DNA of 60,000 nt from Glandiceps talaboti (GCF_964340395.1 NC_135550.1:18339484-18399483); one strand, 5' to 3'; counted from the first letter of the stretch, positions 1 through 10,579 are shown. The notes: generated from the sequence alone by a model not told the origin. Program-made: numbers and translations.

Positions 1-178
1 TCAATAGGTTCTGTTTTCACTATAGTGTACTGTGTGATTTCAACACCGTCATCTTGTGCAGTGGTTTTTGACTCTAATTTCCCAACATCATTTGAACTAC
101 TTTGCGAAGGCTCATCTGATGGTGGTCTACTAGCTGATGCACTCGGCTTTCCTCTTGGTCTCCTCTCTGCCACAGCAC
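1..178 (-). CDS. ZNF106: ZNF106 orthologue, seventh coding exon (partial, runs off the left edge)
   Basis: The exon starts at 178 after a good acceptor (atatccctacag on the minus strand) in phase 1, matching the phase-1 donor of the exon at 323-374. The shared codon is GGT (Gly). It stays open for 58 codons to the window edge, about residues 990-1047. The segment is Ser/Pro-rich and probably disordered. It begins with a basic stretch (ERRPRGK) and ends in VKTEP, which fits the SUMO consensus (hydrophobic-K-x-E). Human ZNF106 has a comparable IKQEP motif after its coiled coil, so position and motif agree. The WD40 repeats of the family are expected further left and are not visible. Seen: reading frame and splice signal. 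Inferred: SUMOylation. Confidence 0.85.
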
Positions 179-322
179 CTGTAGGGATATACAAAAAGAA
201 CATTACAATATATAAAACCACAACATCGGATTCCCTGATACCAAAATATGATGGAAGATAGAGATAAACAGAAGGGCTTGACCAATTGGTGAAACAGCTG
301 ACAAAACAATTCTTATTTTTAC
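179..322 (-). other. ZNF106 intron
   Basis: A short 144-bp intron with gtaaaa donor and tacag acceptor on the minus strand. I see nothing else in it. Confidence 0.8.
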
Positions 323-374
323 CTTTCAAAATATTCATTCTTTCACTTCTTAGCTTCTGTACTGCTTCTGATAC
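323..374 (-). CDS. ZNF106: ZNF106 orthologue, sixth coding exon (52 nt, coiled-coil end)
   Basis: A small exon bounded on the minus strand by a tgacag acceptor and an AAAG|gtaaaa donor. It enters in phase 0 and leaves in phase 1. It codes 17 residues (VSEAVQKLRSERMNILK) plus the first base of a Gly codon. It continues the heptad pattern of the preceding exon and aligns with the LRTHRIQILQG end of the human ZNF106 coiled coil. The phases fit both neighbours without forcing, which is the main support for such a short exon. Confidence 0.85.
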
Positions 375-635
375 CTGTCATTGTAGAAAAAAAGATAAAC
401 ACACTTTGACTTGATTTTAAATTCTTAACCAAAGTATGTGAACAACTTTACATATTAGTACCATCGATAGATCTATGGTTGCCTACATTACAAGTATTGA
501 GGACAGAATCCTGTTTTTTGTAATCTATAGATCGGACTTATAACTTCACTTTGTATTTAATATACTGCATGAAAATATTAAAACATAAGTCTTGAATCTA
601 TGCAAGCACACACAAGACTATGCTTCTATGTATAC

Positions 636-699
<64 letters not shown>

Positions 700-839
700 A
701 CACACACATGACTGTCAGACATGAAATACAGAAGAAAGGTGTGATGCGCTGACGACATGATATGAGTTACTTTACACATATTGAATACAAAACATAATAC
801 AGAGAAAGAGCCAGACTTCACTGATTTCATATCACCTAC
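375..839 (-). other. ZNF106 intron with a dinucleotide repeat
   Basis: A 465-bp intron with a GTAGGT donor at 839. It holds the (CA)n tract at 638-708. Otherwise I see only AT-rich sequence. Confidence 0.8.
638..708. repeat. (CA)n microsatellite
   Basis: About 71 bp of CA on the plus strand with one interrupting T at 694. It lies in a ZNF106 intron and reads (TG)n in that transcript. The Val-Cys repeats in minus-strand conceptual translation come from this tract and are not protein. Confidence 0.97.
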
Positions 840-1121
840 CTTATCTCTCTCTACCTCCACTGCCTTCAAATCTTCCATTTTCTTCTGAAGGAACTCTTTA
901 ATTTCTGCAATGTTTGAATCTAATGTTGCTAGGTTACTCAGTAGAGATTCTTCTGTTACTGACATCTGGTAAAGAACATTAAGATCAACTCTGTCACCAG
1001 TCTCATTTTCCTCCTCCTCCACAACAGGTTCACTTGGTACAGTTACTTCTTGTTTCACCCTACGTCTCTTGTTTTGGTTGTCAGCATCTACAGTTGTATT
1101 TTCTACACTGTTTGTAGCATC
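840..1121 (-). CDS. ZNF106: ZNF106 orthologue, fifth coding exon: nuclear localisation motif and coiled coil
   Basis: This exon of 94 codons is phase 0 at both ends: acceptor taccacag, donor AAG|gtaggt. About residues 878-971 of the reconstructed protein. It starts with a polar linker, then a basic cluster KRRRVK (895-900) that reads as a nuclear localisation signal and overlaps a SUMO-consensus VKQE. A Glu-rich stretch follows, and from about residue 922 a long heptad-bearing helix. Human ZNF106 has the same order: a KNKRRKIK basic patch followed by a Leu-rich coiled coil just before the IKQEP segment. This order is why I call the gene ZNF106 rather than another C2H2 protein. Partner binding through the coiled coil is inference. 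Confidence 0.9.
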
Positions 1122-2451
1122 CTGTGGTAGTAACAATTGAAAATAACATGAAATTCAAGAGAAACATATATTGTATATGTGCTGATCACAGTTTGATATG
1201 AAATTCTCAGACTTATGGAGGGTTTGCTTGAGGTTTAATACTTGTAAGAAGAAAGCTGACAGTGATGACGCCTATTCGTGATGACGCCTATTCGTGATTT
1301 GGTAGGACTATGTGCTTTGCTGTGGTTTGGGAACTGTGGAAACTATGAAAGGCAATCTGGTAAAACTTGCATTGATTTCCATACCTAGAATCAAATTTTG
1401 GTGAGAAAAGAGGTAAATTGGGGAACCCAGGTAGATTTGAAATAATTACCACACTTAACAAACAAGAACAATGATGGTTGATTTATACATGTGATGCTGT
1501 TTTACTTCTAAATGTTTGGTATGATGACTTTATAGTATTGTTTTTTTTTCAGTAAGATAAATCCATCATGTCACTACATTAAGACCACCTAAGCTGTTGT
1601 TTATTCACTCTTGGATGGAGTGGGATTACTATTTTTATAACATAAAGACATATTTCCGTAATAATGTGAAGACTGAAAGATATATTGCTGTTGGTGTTCT
1701 TTCAATGACTCCTAATTAAAAGAAAACACCATGGCAAACCTCTCAGTCTACACATACATGTAGTTGATATGCTTCTACACAAGAAAGAATACTCATTGAC
1801 AAGTAATCTAACCACTCAGAACAAGGATGTACAATGTATGTACATGTTTGGCGTGAAAAGAAACACTGTTCAATTACTTCACATGGCAAGACACAGAAAG
1901 CAGTGAATGTATATTCATGACACAATCCACATGTTCTTGTATTTCCCAACAATATATAGTTAATCTGTTAGTCATGTCAACCAAATTACTATTCAATGTG
2001 TTGGCTCATTGCCAGCCTATTATCTACATCATGACAAGTTACAACAAATCTAAAACAAGCTCAGAACCTTTAATTGCTGGCTGATCTTGACTATGTCCTC
2101 TCATCACACACTGAGGAAAACAACAAATAGTTTGGTAGTCAAACCTGTAATAGGATTATTATTTCATGTACCCCCTACTGACATACCAGGAAGTCATGTT
2201 GGGACTATGATTGCATCAATCAGAGAATGCCCCCCCCCCCCCCCCCCCCCCCCCATTGGCTGATCCTGTCTACCAACACAGATCACATGGGGACACTATT
2301 TATGTTATCTGTAACAATAAATAGATCAAGTAAGAACTTGTACATGTTTTCTGGTCGATACTCCATTGAAGCAAAATATTGAATTCACTTTCCTGAATGT
2401 GTGTTGAGAGGACATAGTCAAACAATGGTGTAAAGATAATACAAGACTTAC
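1122..2451 (-). other. ZNF106 intron with poly-C tract and a 16-bp tandem repeat
   Basis: A 1.33-kb intron between two phase-0 coding exons, with gtaagt donor at 2451. It holds the C25 tract at 2230-2254 and a perfect two-copy 16-bp repeat (gatgacgcctattcgt) near 1263-1297. I see no coding exon in it. Confidence 0.8.
2230..2254. repeat. Poly-C tract (C25; G25 in the ZNF106 transcript)
   Basis: Twenty-five consecutive C on the plus strand, so 25 G in the ZNF106 pre-mRNA. Long G runs can form G-quadruplexes. The exact length may be unreliable, since homopolymers are prone to sequencing error. Confidence 0.95.
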
Positions 2452-4723
2452 TATGACAGAATGTGGTCTTTTTCCACCCACACTACTTGATGGACTTGGA
2501 ACTCTTTCCTCCATATCTGACATGTGTATACTCTCTGACTGACTTGTATCTATGTCATCTTGACTGTCTCTAGTATCTCTCACCAACTGGGACAATGACA
2601 TATGAGATGGCAACAGTTGCAAACCAAATCGTGGAAGTTTAGATACAGTTTTCTTGGCTTGCACATGTTGTTTTAAGATCTCGAACTGTTTTTCCTGCCT
2701 GTGTCGTGACTGAGGAGAACTCATCATTTGTAGCAGTCTTTGCTGGATGGCCACATCTTGTGATTCTATATTCTGTGGCTTCTGTCCAACATGAAGACGA
2801 CTTCTGGCCTGGCCTAGGTTTGGTTGTGTTGTTTTATCACTTTTAGCAATATTACTAGCTGCAATATGCTTGGATAGTTCTTTCTGTAAACTAGTTGGTA
2901 GGTTCAGCTTACTTACATCAATCCCAACAGCTTGCTGGTCATCTTTGCTGCTTTCATCTCTAGGCAGCTCACTACTCTGAGATCGACAATACTGAGTTTT
3001 GGAAGTATTCTGTGTCTCAGCATCACCACTATCGTTAGTCGTTTCGCTATTCTGATCAGGATTTCCCTTGTATGATACTTGAGGATATGGTGGAAATGAA
3101 TCAGATCTGCTGTAGTTTCTTTGTTTTTGTGGTTTATGTTTATTGGAATGTTGTGCTGGTGGTCCTTGATATTCCTCTTCAGGCATGGACTGTGTAACTG
3201 TGTTTTTCTGTGGTATTTCAATATATGACCCTCCCATGTCAATGGTACCTGCAGCATCAAAATCTGACATGTTAAGGTCCCTGCTACCAGTAGTGATGTA
3301 ATGATCTCCATAACTGTGTTCTCTCCCATCATATAAATCCTTTGTATGGGGTCTTCCACGCATCACAACTGGACTTTGTTTTTTGCCTGTACTGTACCTT
3401 CTATTTGGCATCTCTGTTTGTTTTGCTTCTATTCTTTTTTCTGAGTGTGGTGTACTTGACCTGGGTTTTCTTACTGGAGACCGTCTCTCTGACCTATGTT
3501 CTTGATCCATTGATCTTCTCATAGCTGGTTCAGATACCTCCATACACTCCTGTGTTGTTGGTGACTCAAGCTTCTGCAATTCCTTGCTATATACATTCCT
3601 TAAGCTCTTGTCCATATCATCAATATGTTGCTGATTTCTTGCTTTATGGCCTCTTGCCACTCGGTCCTTTAGGTCTGATAATTTTACTATATTCTGTCTG
3701 ACTTCCTCTGATCTAGCCTTTAATTCCTGTAATTTTTGTGCAGTCCTCTCATCTCCAACTTTTGTTTCACTCCTACTAGATCTATCAACATTCTGTGATT
3801 GTCTATCTGATGAACTTGGTCTTGAATCCCTTGATCTATGTGTAAACGACTTTGACATAGCCGACTGCTGAGATTTAGGTGCTGTATTGGCATTTTTGTT
3901 TGTACTAAGATTGTTTTTTGTGGTTAATATGCTTGACATGTCTGATGGTTCTGCAGGGCTAATTTTAGCAGAGTTTCCTTGAGTAACTTGCTGCTGTTTT
4001 GGATAACTCCTTTGTGAATGTTGAGTCTCTGACCCTGTTCCTTGTCTACTTCCCAATGATGACGTGGGTACAGCACCAAGAGAGTAACTTTTGCGATGGT
4101 GATTGCCCAAATTTGGATGATGTGGCTGCTTTGTTTGATATGTTGGAGATTTCGCCGTTGAGGGAGAAGGACCACTACTGTAAGTATCATACGAACTATA
4201 TGACTTCTTTGAGAAGGATCTGTTATGGTAGCCTTGTGCAGAGGATGGTCTGTTATTCAGTTGACGATTTTGGAAATTATGATTCCTATCATTCACAGGA
4301 GTGTTTGTTCTCATACTGGTATTTCGCTGCCAAGGTGAGTTTCGACCACTGGGATTGTTCCTTCTCTCTTGAGTTGTCGGTATTCGGTTTGAGCTCTGGT
4401 AAGATTTGTCTAAATCTACGGGCATAAAGAATCTGTGCTGATCGAACTGTCCTGTATCAAATTGTGGTCTTGTAAAGCTATTGTCAAACTGTTGTTGGTT
4501 GTACCCATCACGTTGGGATACGTTCCAGACATCAAACGGCATATGACCAAAGTCACCATATGGCCCGTAATCTGGTCCTCTCATGTTGTCTGAGGCGAAA
4601 TAAGAAGAATCTCTTTCCATTCTACTGAACTGTCTTTCATTTCTTCTTTGGTTTGGTAATCCTGTATCACTGTAGAACATTTGGTAGAAATCCGGTGATT
4701 GTCGCTCCCTTGGCATGTCCCTA
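2452..4723 (-). CDS. ZNF106: ZNF106 orthologue, fourth coding exon: large disordered region with conserved LPRFG module
   Basis: A single 757-codon exon (about residues 121-877), entering in phase 2 and leaving in phase 0 (TCTGTCATA|gtaagt). Residues 121-440 are Ser/Asn/Gln/Tyr-rich and low complexity. About 444-507 is a charged coiled coil. Around 520-560 and 650 are Arg/Ser patches (ERRSPVRKPRSS, SRSDSFPP). The diagnostic part is the C-terminal third: DVSKLNLPTSLQKELSKHIA (about 722-741) and SKLPRFGLQLLP (about 814-825) match LSKLGFPASLQRDLTRHI and LPRFGIEMVPLV of human ZNF106, in the same order. The exon ends ...KRPHSVI, like KRSLSESSVI in human. The family binds RNA, acts in the nucleus, and in mouse is needed for motor-neuron and muscle maintenance. 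Other minus-strand frames here are shadows. Confidence 0.92.
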
Positions 4724-4813
4724 CTGAAAACACAACAACCGTACATATAAATACTTAACAGAAGCCCATGAAATGTGAATGCTAGTGTGGTGCGCTATTT
4801 GCATACAACTTAC

Positions 4814-4840
4814 AAGTGTTGTTCTCTGTAGCCATACTCT
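4814..4840 (-). CDS. ZNF106: ZNF106 orthologue, 27-nt microexon
   Basis: On the minus strand a strong polypyrimidine acceptor (gttttctttttag) precedes 27 nt ending CACTT|gtaagt. The segment is phase 2 in and phase 2 out, the same phase as the flanking donor at 5538 and acceptor at 4723. It can therefore be included or skipped without a frameshift. Included, it codes EYGYREQH plus two split codons (Lys and Phe or Leu), about residues 111-120. Both splice sites are close to consensus. I have no transcript evidence, and the acceptor at 4723 would also join in frame directly to 5538. Confidence 0.65.
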
Positions 4841-5537
4841 CTAAAAAGAAAACATGTCTCTACTGAAGTAGCATAAATATACTTAAAGCTATACAAATGT
4901 ACCTGCAAATACTGGAAGTTCGCATTTCTTATTCAGTAAGATAAGTATGTCGCTTTACAATACAATATGTACACAGCACCCTAACTTATTTTCAGACCAA
5001 TTCATCCCGTTATTTGTAAGTTTGGGGTTTTTTGACCCAAAAAAAATCATATTTGCTCATATAGTTTCCATATAATGAGTTTTCTTGAACAGTCGTCCAT
5101 CTACATGCTTGTTGAAACAATAAAATATATTTTCAGAACAATCTAGAAACTAGTTTTTGAGTTTAAATTTTTAAAACCAAAAGTCGTTTTTTTCAACCTA
5201 ATTTGCATAGGTCTGAGCATTTCACCAAATGCATGTACACACCAAGAGTAACATCCTAACAAGTGTCAAAAAATTTGGTTTTACTTTTCTTTTTTTCTTT
5301 TAAGTTAGTACATATGCAGACACTTCACTACTGGGCCGAAGTACAGCTGTGCTAATACAAAAGCATTAGTAATCTAAATTCTTTTCTTCATCTCTGCTTT
5401 TAACACAGACCATCTATTTAAGCACAAATTTACTTAATGAAGTAACTTGCAATAATCGATACAACATTTTGTTAAACTACCAAGCACTCTGTTTTTAAAG
5501 TAAATTGTTATCCTTGTCAGCTTTTGGCTAAACTTAC
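4841..5537 (-). other. ZNF106 intron
   Basis: A 697-bp AT-rich intron with gtaagt donor at 5537. Around 4980-5290 is a run of A/T-homopolymer-rich sequence that may be an old repeat. I cannot assign it. Confidence 0.7.
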
Positions 5538-5693
5538 TTAAAAACTAAAGGTTCTGGTTCCACTCTGTCTTGGGACTGTGGCTGTCTTCGACGTTCAAGC
5601 ATATCCCTATGCTGTTGAGAAATGAGATGTTTCCCATAGGCAGATAAACCTTTACAGCTGAAGTGGCAGAGACTGCAAATATGAACAAAGTCC
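5538..5693 (-). CDS. ZNF106: ZNF106 orthologue, third coding exon: second U1-type zinc finger
   Basis: The exon is phase 2 at both ends (acceptor ttttcag, donor TTTAA|gtaagt) and codes 51 full codons, about residues 60-110. It contains C65-X2-C68-X12-H81-X5-H87, the long His-His spacing typical of U1/matrin-like RNA- or dsRNA-binding zinc fingers. Flanking residues GRDFVHICSLC and GLSAYGKHLISQQH match GRDISHECRVCGV and GLSAYAKHISGQLH in human ZNF106. The match covers the intron position, because the split Arg of GRD falls at the same place. After the finger the exon turns Arg/Gln/Glu-rich. Confidence 0.93.
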
Positions 5694-6191
5694 CTGAAAA
5701 TAACAAAAAAGTGCAAATTAGTCAAATTTCTGAAATGTAGAAAAAAATCTGAAAATGAAAAATTGATTTGTAACACTAGAGTACATTTTGTAAGTTAAAG
5801 AAGTTCAAAATATACAAATGTCAGTATTTACACTAAATGATACATATTCACAGCAAAATATTTCTCTCTTGAAAATTATCTTTCAATAACATTCAAAACA
5901 AACAACTGAACTCGGGAAAGCAAACACTAATTTATGCAAACTTTCCTTTTAAAATAAGAAAAAAATTACCTTATTCTTTACTCACACGAGTCACACGTAA
6001 AATTCTTAATTAGGTAGATTTAATGTGAACTTCTGAGCAAGTAACAATGATTCTCAGTATGAACGTAAAAGCTACATGAGTTTTCATTCTAAAATGATGA
6101 ACAGGTGTAGAGACACAACAAACTCTCAATTTCCCAGAGTTCCCATCCTCTATAAACTCATGGCAAACAATGACAGTACCATATCTTTTAC
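5694..6191 (-). other. ZNF106 intron
   Basis: A 498-bp AT-rich intron with gtaaaa donor. I see nothing else in it. Plus-strand open frames here are short and chance-like. Confidence 0.75.
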
Positions 6192-6390
6192 CTGCCGTGA
6201 TGTTTCTCCATTCGTTGGTGATGAAGTAAAGACCAATCATGTTCTTCAAACTGAGTGCTTGTAAAGTAATCTAGGTTACAAAGTTTACAAAAGAATTCAC
6301 TTGTTTTTTTCTGAACAGACTTGTCAGCCTCCTTGCTCTCACTGCTTTTCTTGTTTCTCACCTCCATTATAGTGACTTCTTTGGAAGGAT
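6192..6390 (-). CDS. ZNF106: ZNF106 orthologue, second exon with start codon (6367) and first U1-type zinc finger
   Basis: The exon starts at 6390 after acceptor ttcttcacag and ends CACGGCAG|gtaaaa in phase 2. I take ATG at 6367 as the start: A at -3 and G at +4. If spliced to the exon ending at 8332, an in-frame TGA lies upstream with no earlier in-frame ATG. The 58 codons code a Lys/Ser-rich lead (MEVRNKKSSESKE) and a finger C27-X2-C30-X12-H43-X5-H49 (FFCKLC, EEHDWSLLHH). Human ZNF106 has its finger only a few residues after Met (CILCHIVYSS...SMLHHRELE), so this orthologue has a longer, highly charged lead. The first 23 nt (6368-6390) would be 5' UTR. Confidence 0.85.
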
Positions 6391-6963
6391 CTGTGAAGAA
6401 CCATAACAAGAAATATTCCTTTATATAAATCATTACTAAATGCTCTTTGTTAGTAACAACTGGGAAACCAGTAGTGTTTGTTGACGATTCATCATAGCCA
6501 CACATAAAGACCGAGAATATACTTTAATGTCTTTCTTACTTTGAAAAGAAAGTACATTTGTCACTTCTTTCCCAGGCTTGAGTTGATTTGGAAATTACAT
6601 GGACCATCTGATGAGAGAACCTTTTTTGTGGTTGCTGGTTTTGATTTATTGGTTGGCTGTGATTGCTCAATTTTGTAAACTTGAAGGATATTAAACTTAC
6701 TTATGTTTTGATAACAATTCTTAGAATAAGATATGGTCACAATCTCCAGACAACCCTAGCCTGGGTTTAGCATGCACCATGTGGTGCGTTACATATCACT
6801 GTACAAAATTTATGAATTCAGAATGGTTACTCATGGCCTCAAGCCAAAATTTGTTTTACAACACACTGCATAACACATTTGTCTTCTGGTAAAACATCTG
6901 TCTTAAATGCTTACAAAATACCAAAATTACCTGTAAACATGACCATGTATATATTATATTGGT

Positions 6964-7045
<82 letters not shown>

Positions 7046-8331
7046 AAGGACACTTGTACCTTGATTTCTGCAATGTATGTAAACCAAGCAACACTCAATG
7101 CTGCATGTAACACTAACAGTCAGTTATCCTTATCTTTTGAAATGTTCACATAATTGTACTGAAATCGTTGCAATCTCTTGTCATCAGAAATACACAACAA
7201 ATATGAAACAGAATAACATTACCTATATTGGCATAATTTACATATAACGAAGGTAAAACTACAGGCAACCAAGGAAAATCCAGTTTTCAAGCTAACAGCA
7301 CCTTTCGAACTGCCCTGGTCAGCCTTCAAGTATTTCAACAGTTAATTGGAATGAAAGAATACATATGAATGGAAGCTGTTCACTAACATGACCCTTTGGC
7401 TATGAGCCAAACACAATTCAAATTCCCCTCCAAATTCAGTGGCAGTTAATAATAGCTTCGGTTACAATTACCGAACACCATGGCTGGGTTTCAAATGTTC
7501 AGCAATTCACATTTCCATTTTTTTCCTGATTGACAAATAAATTTGAATTTGACAAGTAGAAATGTAAAGTTTCAACAATTACAAACTGAAAAGATTCACC
7601 TCTGTGCACTCACTCTCTGCATATATTTTTTTTGGGGTATCATACATGACACAATATTTCATCAAGCTAGTTTCCCCCTACTATTTAGTGTCTGTTCGTA
7701 AATTTTGTGCATTTTACTTAGCAGAGAGGAATGATACAGCCCTGTCTAACCTATAAGAATCTTATAGTTGGTAATTTACAGTAAATTATAGGCGTTGGGA
7801 ATCGATATTGCTGAATGGCTTGACTTGTCTTAGCATGTTTGTCTATTTACTCTTTTAACTGTCAATTTTATTGCCATTTAAAAGTCAGTTAATTGCAACG
7901 ATGGCCTCACTAATTATTCAACGAAAATATCTCTACTTATACTTGTAACTTGTACAATTTTAAAGTTTTAATTCAATTTCAATATTATTTTCAATGATAT
8001 GTACACTAATTACAAAACAACTACACAACAAAACACAAACTGATATTGATAGTATCAATGAGTTATTTGTGAGGTCACGCTGTTTGGAGCCATTCTCTGA
8101 CGGTATTGACCTTCTTGCCTTTGCTTTCCCGTGGTCAAACGTCGTGTATCTAAACGGAATTCAACTTTTCCATGTCTACAAACCAGGGACATCATATGTA
8201 AACACAACTTGTAGCACACGCGATTGTCATGTTTGTTTCAGGACTGCAGCAGCAGCAGCAGCTGAGCGGAGTTCCCGAATGATGCACAACACTGTTCTGT
8301 AATTTCTGTAGCCTGAACATCATATTCTTAC
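6391..8331 (-). other. ZNF106 first intron
   Basis: A 1.94-kb intron between the proposed UTR exon and the start-codon exon. It holds the (CA)n tract at 6967-7043 and, at 8050-8300, GC-richer promoter-proximal sequence with a (CAG)5 run near 8245. A 102-codon plus-strand frame at 7994-8302 lies in that CpG-richer stretch. It has no recognisable domain and ends in the CAG run (poly-Ala), so I do not call it a gene. An alternative ZNF106 first exon there cannot be excluded. Confidence 0.6.
6967..7043. repeat. (CA)n microsatellite
   Basis: Uninterrupted CA for about 77 bp in the first ZNF106 intron. The open frames overlapping it (His-Thr or Val-Cys repeats) are by-products. Confidence 0.97.
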
Positions 8332-8530
8332 CTTTACTGTACTTTGGTCGACACGGTTTCTCTTCTAACAGAGTACGGATTCATTTGTAAACGTTAGAAC
8401 ACTAAACTAACTGATTACACGTAATTACGGTCATCAATCGAGACAGTTGTAACCCGCACTTCCTTCAATGGATTCCGCCATGAATTTATCGCACTGCCTT
8501 GTGGGATTACACCGAAAACCTCCCCGCCCC
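8332..8530 (-). other. ZNF106: ZNF106 probable 5' UTR exon (transcription start not fixed)
   Basis: On the minus strand ACAGTAAAG|gtaaga at 8332/8331 is a near-perfect donor. It can join the acceptor at 6390. The upper limit is a guess, placed by the GC box at 8522-8531. The exon holds two short upstream ORFs: 8481-8434 (15 codons, MAESIEG...) and 8384-8334 (16 codons, MNPYSVR...), the second ending just before the donor. An in-frame stop at 8383-8381 precedes the main ATG after splicing. This exon is inferred from splice signal and position only. Confidence 0.5.
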
Positions 8531-8837
8531 CGAGGTCGAATAAAATCACCGACTGAGTAACTATTGCAATATGTCATTTATATCGATGTTAATAAAACGT
8601 CCCTAACGCTTTACAGAAGTAGATTAGTTACATGTCAAGACGTTTTGCTATGCGAATAAAGCTGGTTAAATAGATAGTTTGGACTTTTCTTTAAAATTTA
8701 AATCAACTATAAAAACTTATGTCTGATTGGCCAACATTGTTAGATAGTGGCAATACTCAAATTCTTAACCAATAATAGATCTCGTTATTAGAAAGAAAGG
8801 TAGGAGTTCCCACTGACGTCATTTTCTGCCATTTTGG
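8522..8837. promoter_or_regulatory. Bidirectional promoter between ZNF106 and SNAP25
   Basis: Elements read directly: GC box CCCCGCCCCC (8522-8531); inverted CCAAT box in an NF-Y-like context, CTGATTGGCC (8723-8732); direct CCAAT (8769-8773); perfect CRE TGACGTCA (8814-8821); YY1-like GCCATTTTGG (8828-8837). CpG density rises here relative to the AT-rich flanks. The two genes point away from each other, with predicted first exons only a few hundred bases apart. A CRE and YY1 site at the SNAP25 side suggest a TATA-less start at about 8,820-8,840. Function is inferred; only the motifs are seen. Confidence 0.6.
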
Positions 8838-8930
8838 ATTCTCGCTTGAACGGCGCCGGACCGATATAGCAGCAAGCTGTGATTTCTGTGAATATTACTA
8901 CGTTTCTTCAACTTTTGACCACAACAGAAG
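8822..8930 (+). other. SNAP25: SNAP25-family gene, probable non-coding first exon
   Basis: After the CRE/YY1 cluster is a CpG-containing stretch (cggcgccggaccg) ending ACAGAAG|gtattt at 8930/8931, an acceptable donor. It contains no ATG in frame with the coding exon and would splice to the acceptor at 28123, giving a 19.2-kb first intron. A non-coding first exon and ATG in the second exon match the vertebrate SNAP25 and SNAP23 gene layout. The 5' end is approximate. No transcript evidence is available to me. Confidence 0.45.
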
Positions 8931-10579
8931 GTATTTATAGGTGTTTCCGATTCATTTTTAATATAGCAATGTATTGCTTGGGATTTTTTCACTTGACATT
9001 TGAGCGTCGCCATTTAATCATAGCGATTTTGAAGCAAAGAAGTGTAGCGCTGCCACGATAATATTGTGACTGTGAAATAGAGTTGCAAAATGCAGCGGAT
9101 GTGATCACAATAATTATTTGTAGATTATAATTTTATATTTACTGTACAAGCAGTACACTGTATGAAACAACAATACCCAGCTACTTCTACCTACCGTACT
9201 CTTGTCGTTAAATTATATTATCTCAGTGTATTACCCGTACAAACTCTCAGTTTTGAGATGGGAGGGTGTATGCGAATGAATGAAATTATATGGCTGAGCG
9301 ACATCTACTGATTTCCAAATACATGTCCGTACGACCAGAGAATTCGTAATTTTAACATACATTTATCATAGAAAATGGGAAAACACAGCTCCATTTTCGA
9401 GACAATTTACAGAAATATCCTAAGATAATCACTCAAAATTTACACATTCTGTTACAAAGTTAAAAACGAAGTATACAATTGATGTAAAACTTAAAAGTGG
9501 TTTATCGGTGTGAAAAGTTCATTTGAGTGTAGAAAGTGATCTAATGTCATCTCATAAAGTAATATTACACTACAAAAATTTTTACATTAAAATTAGAATT
9601 TTAGATATAGCTGGAGTGGTATCATATTAAGGTGCAACATTTTTCTGAATTATTGAAAGCATATTTGTGGGCGATACCAGCAATATAACAGATGTTTTGA
9701 ACAGATCAATAGACATTAAGATATTAACAATATTTGTATGGAAATATGTGGAAGTATGAGGTTAATGTATCTAGTCTGGTAGAATAAATGTGTTACAGTC
9801 GCTGTTAGTGACATGACATAAAGTGAAAGACATATTATTGTATCAGTCAGTATTTACTGGATACACACTGAATGCATTGTTGTGGAACTCCTATAAATTG
9901 TTGTAATTATTAATAATATAGTCACAGTTAATTTTGGAAATAACTGTAAACCCTAAACAAAAGGCAATAATTTCAAACTATTGTTGTTATTGATGTTATG
10001 ACAACAGTATCAATGCAGACAATAGGTGTCATAGGAGTTCAAATTATTTGAATACTTCAATAGAAATTATTTGAATACTTTCATAATAACAATAATAACT
10101 TTAATTGTACTGGATAGTTCTGTAAACATTCCCCCAAGAAGTCTAGTGAGGGCCGTCTCTGAGTCTCATGGGTTCAGTTTTAGTGTAATATTTTCTATTC
10201 ATGTTTGTTCTACGGAGTGGTTGGTTAAGGATATGGTTAGATTTTGTTGTGGTTATGGCTCATGTAATCTATGTTTCAACTTAGCAGTATGAGTTAGTAT
10301 TTTTCAGCAGCCACACATGGTATAGAAGTCAACCTCTGTTGACCCCAATGTATTAGAAAGATAAATCAATCCAAGCTCATTTGCAAGAAAATGTCTTATC
10401 AAGAGCAGTCGAACAATGTCTTAGGCTCTGTTCAATCCCCAACACATTGACCTGGGTGCTAACACTGCATGTTTGCAGCACTGTTGTATAGCAAACTATT
10501 GTGTGAGTCCCCAGGTGACAGTTTTTACTCTGTAAATCATACCAACCTATGGTTGACTTCTAAAGTTGGTTATAGTTTG

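Noticed and set aside
3999-4427. 142-codon plus-strand ORF
   Set aside because: Antisense shadow of the large ZNF106 coding exon.
7994-8302. 102-codon plus-strand ORF near the promoter
   Set aside because: Openness is explained by promoter-region CpG/GC content. It ends in a CAG-run poly-Ala and lacks homology I can name.
8434-8481. ATGGCGGAATCC as the ZNF106 start codon
   Set aside because: The frame hits a stop after 15 codons. Reaching the zinc-finger exon would need a weak gttaca donor at the 10th codon, whereas the nearby gtaaga donor is near-perfect.
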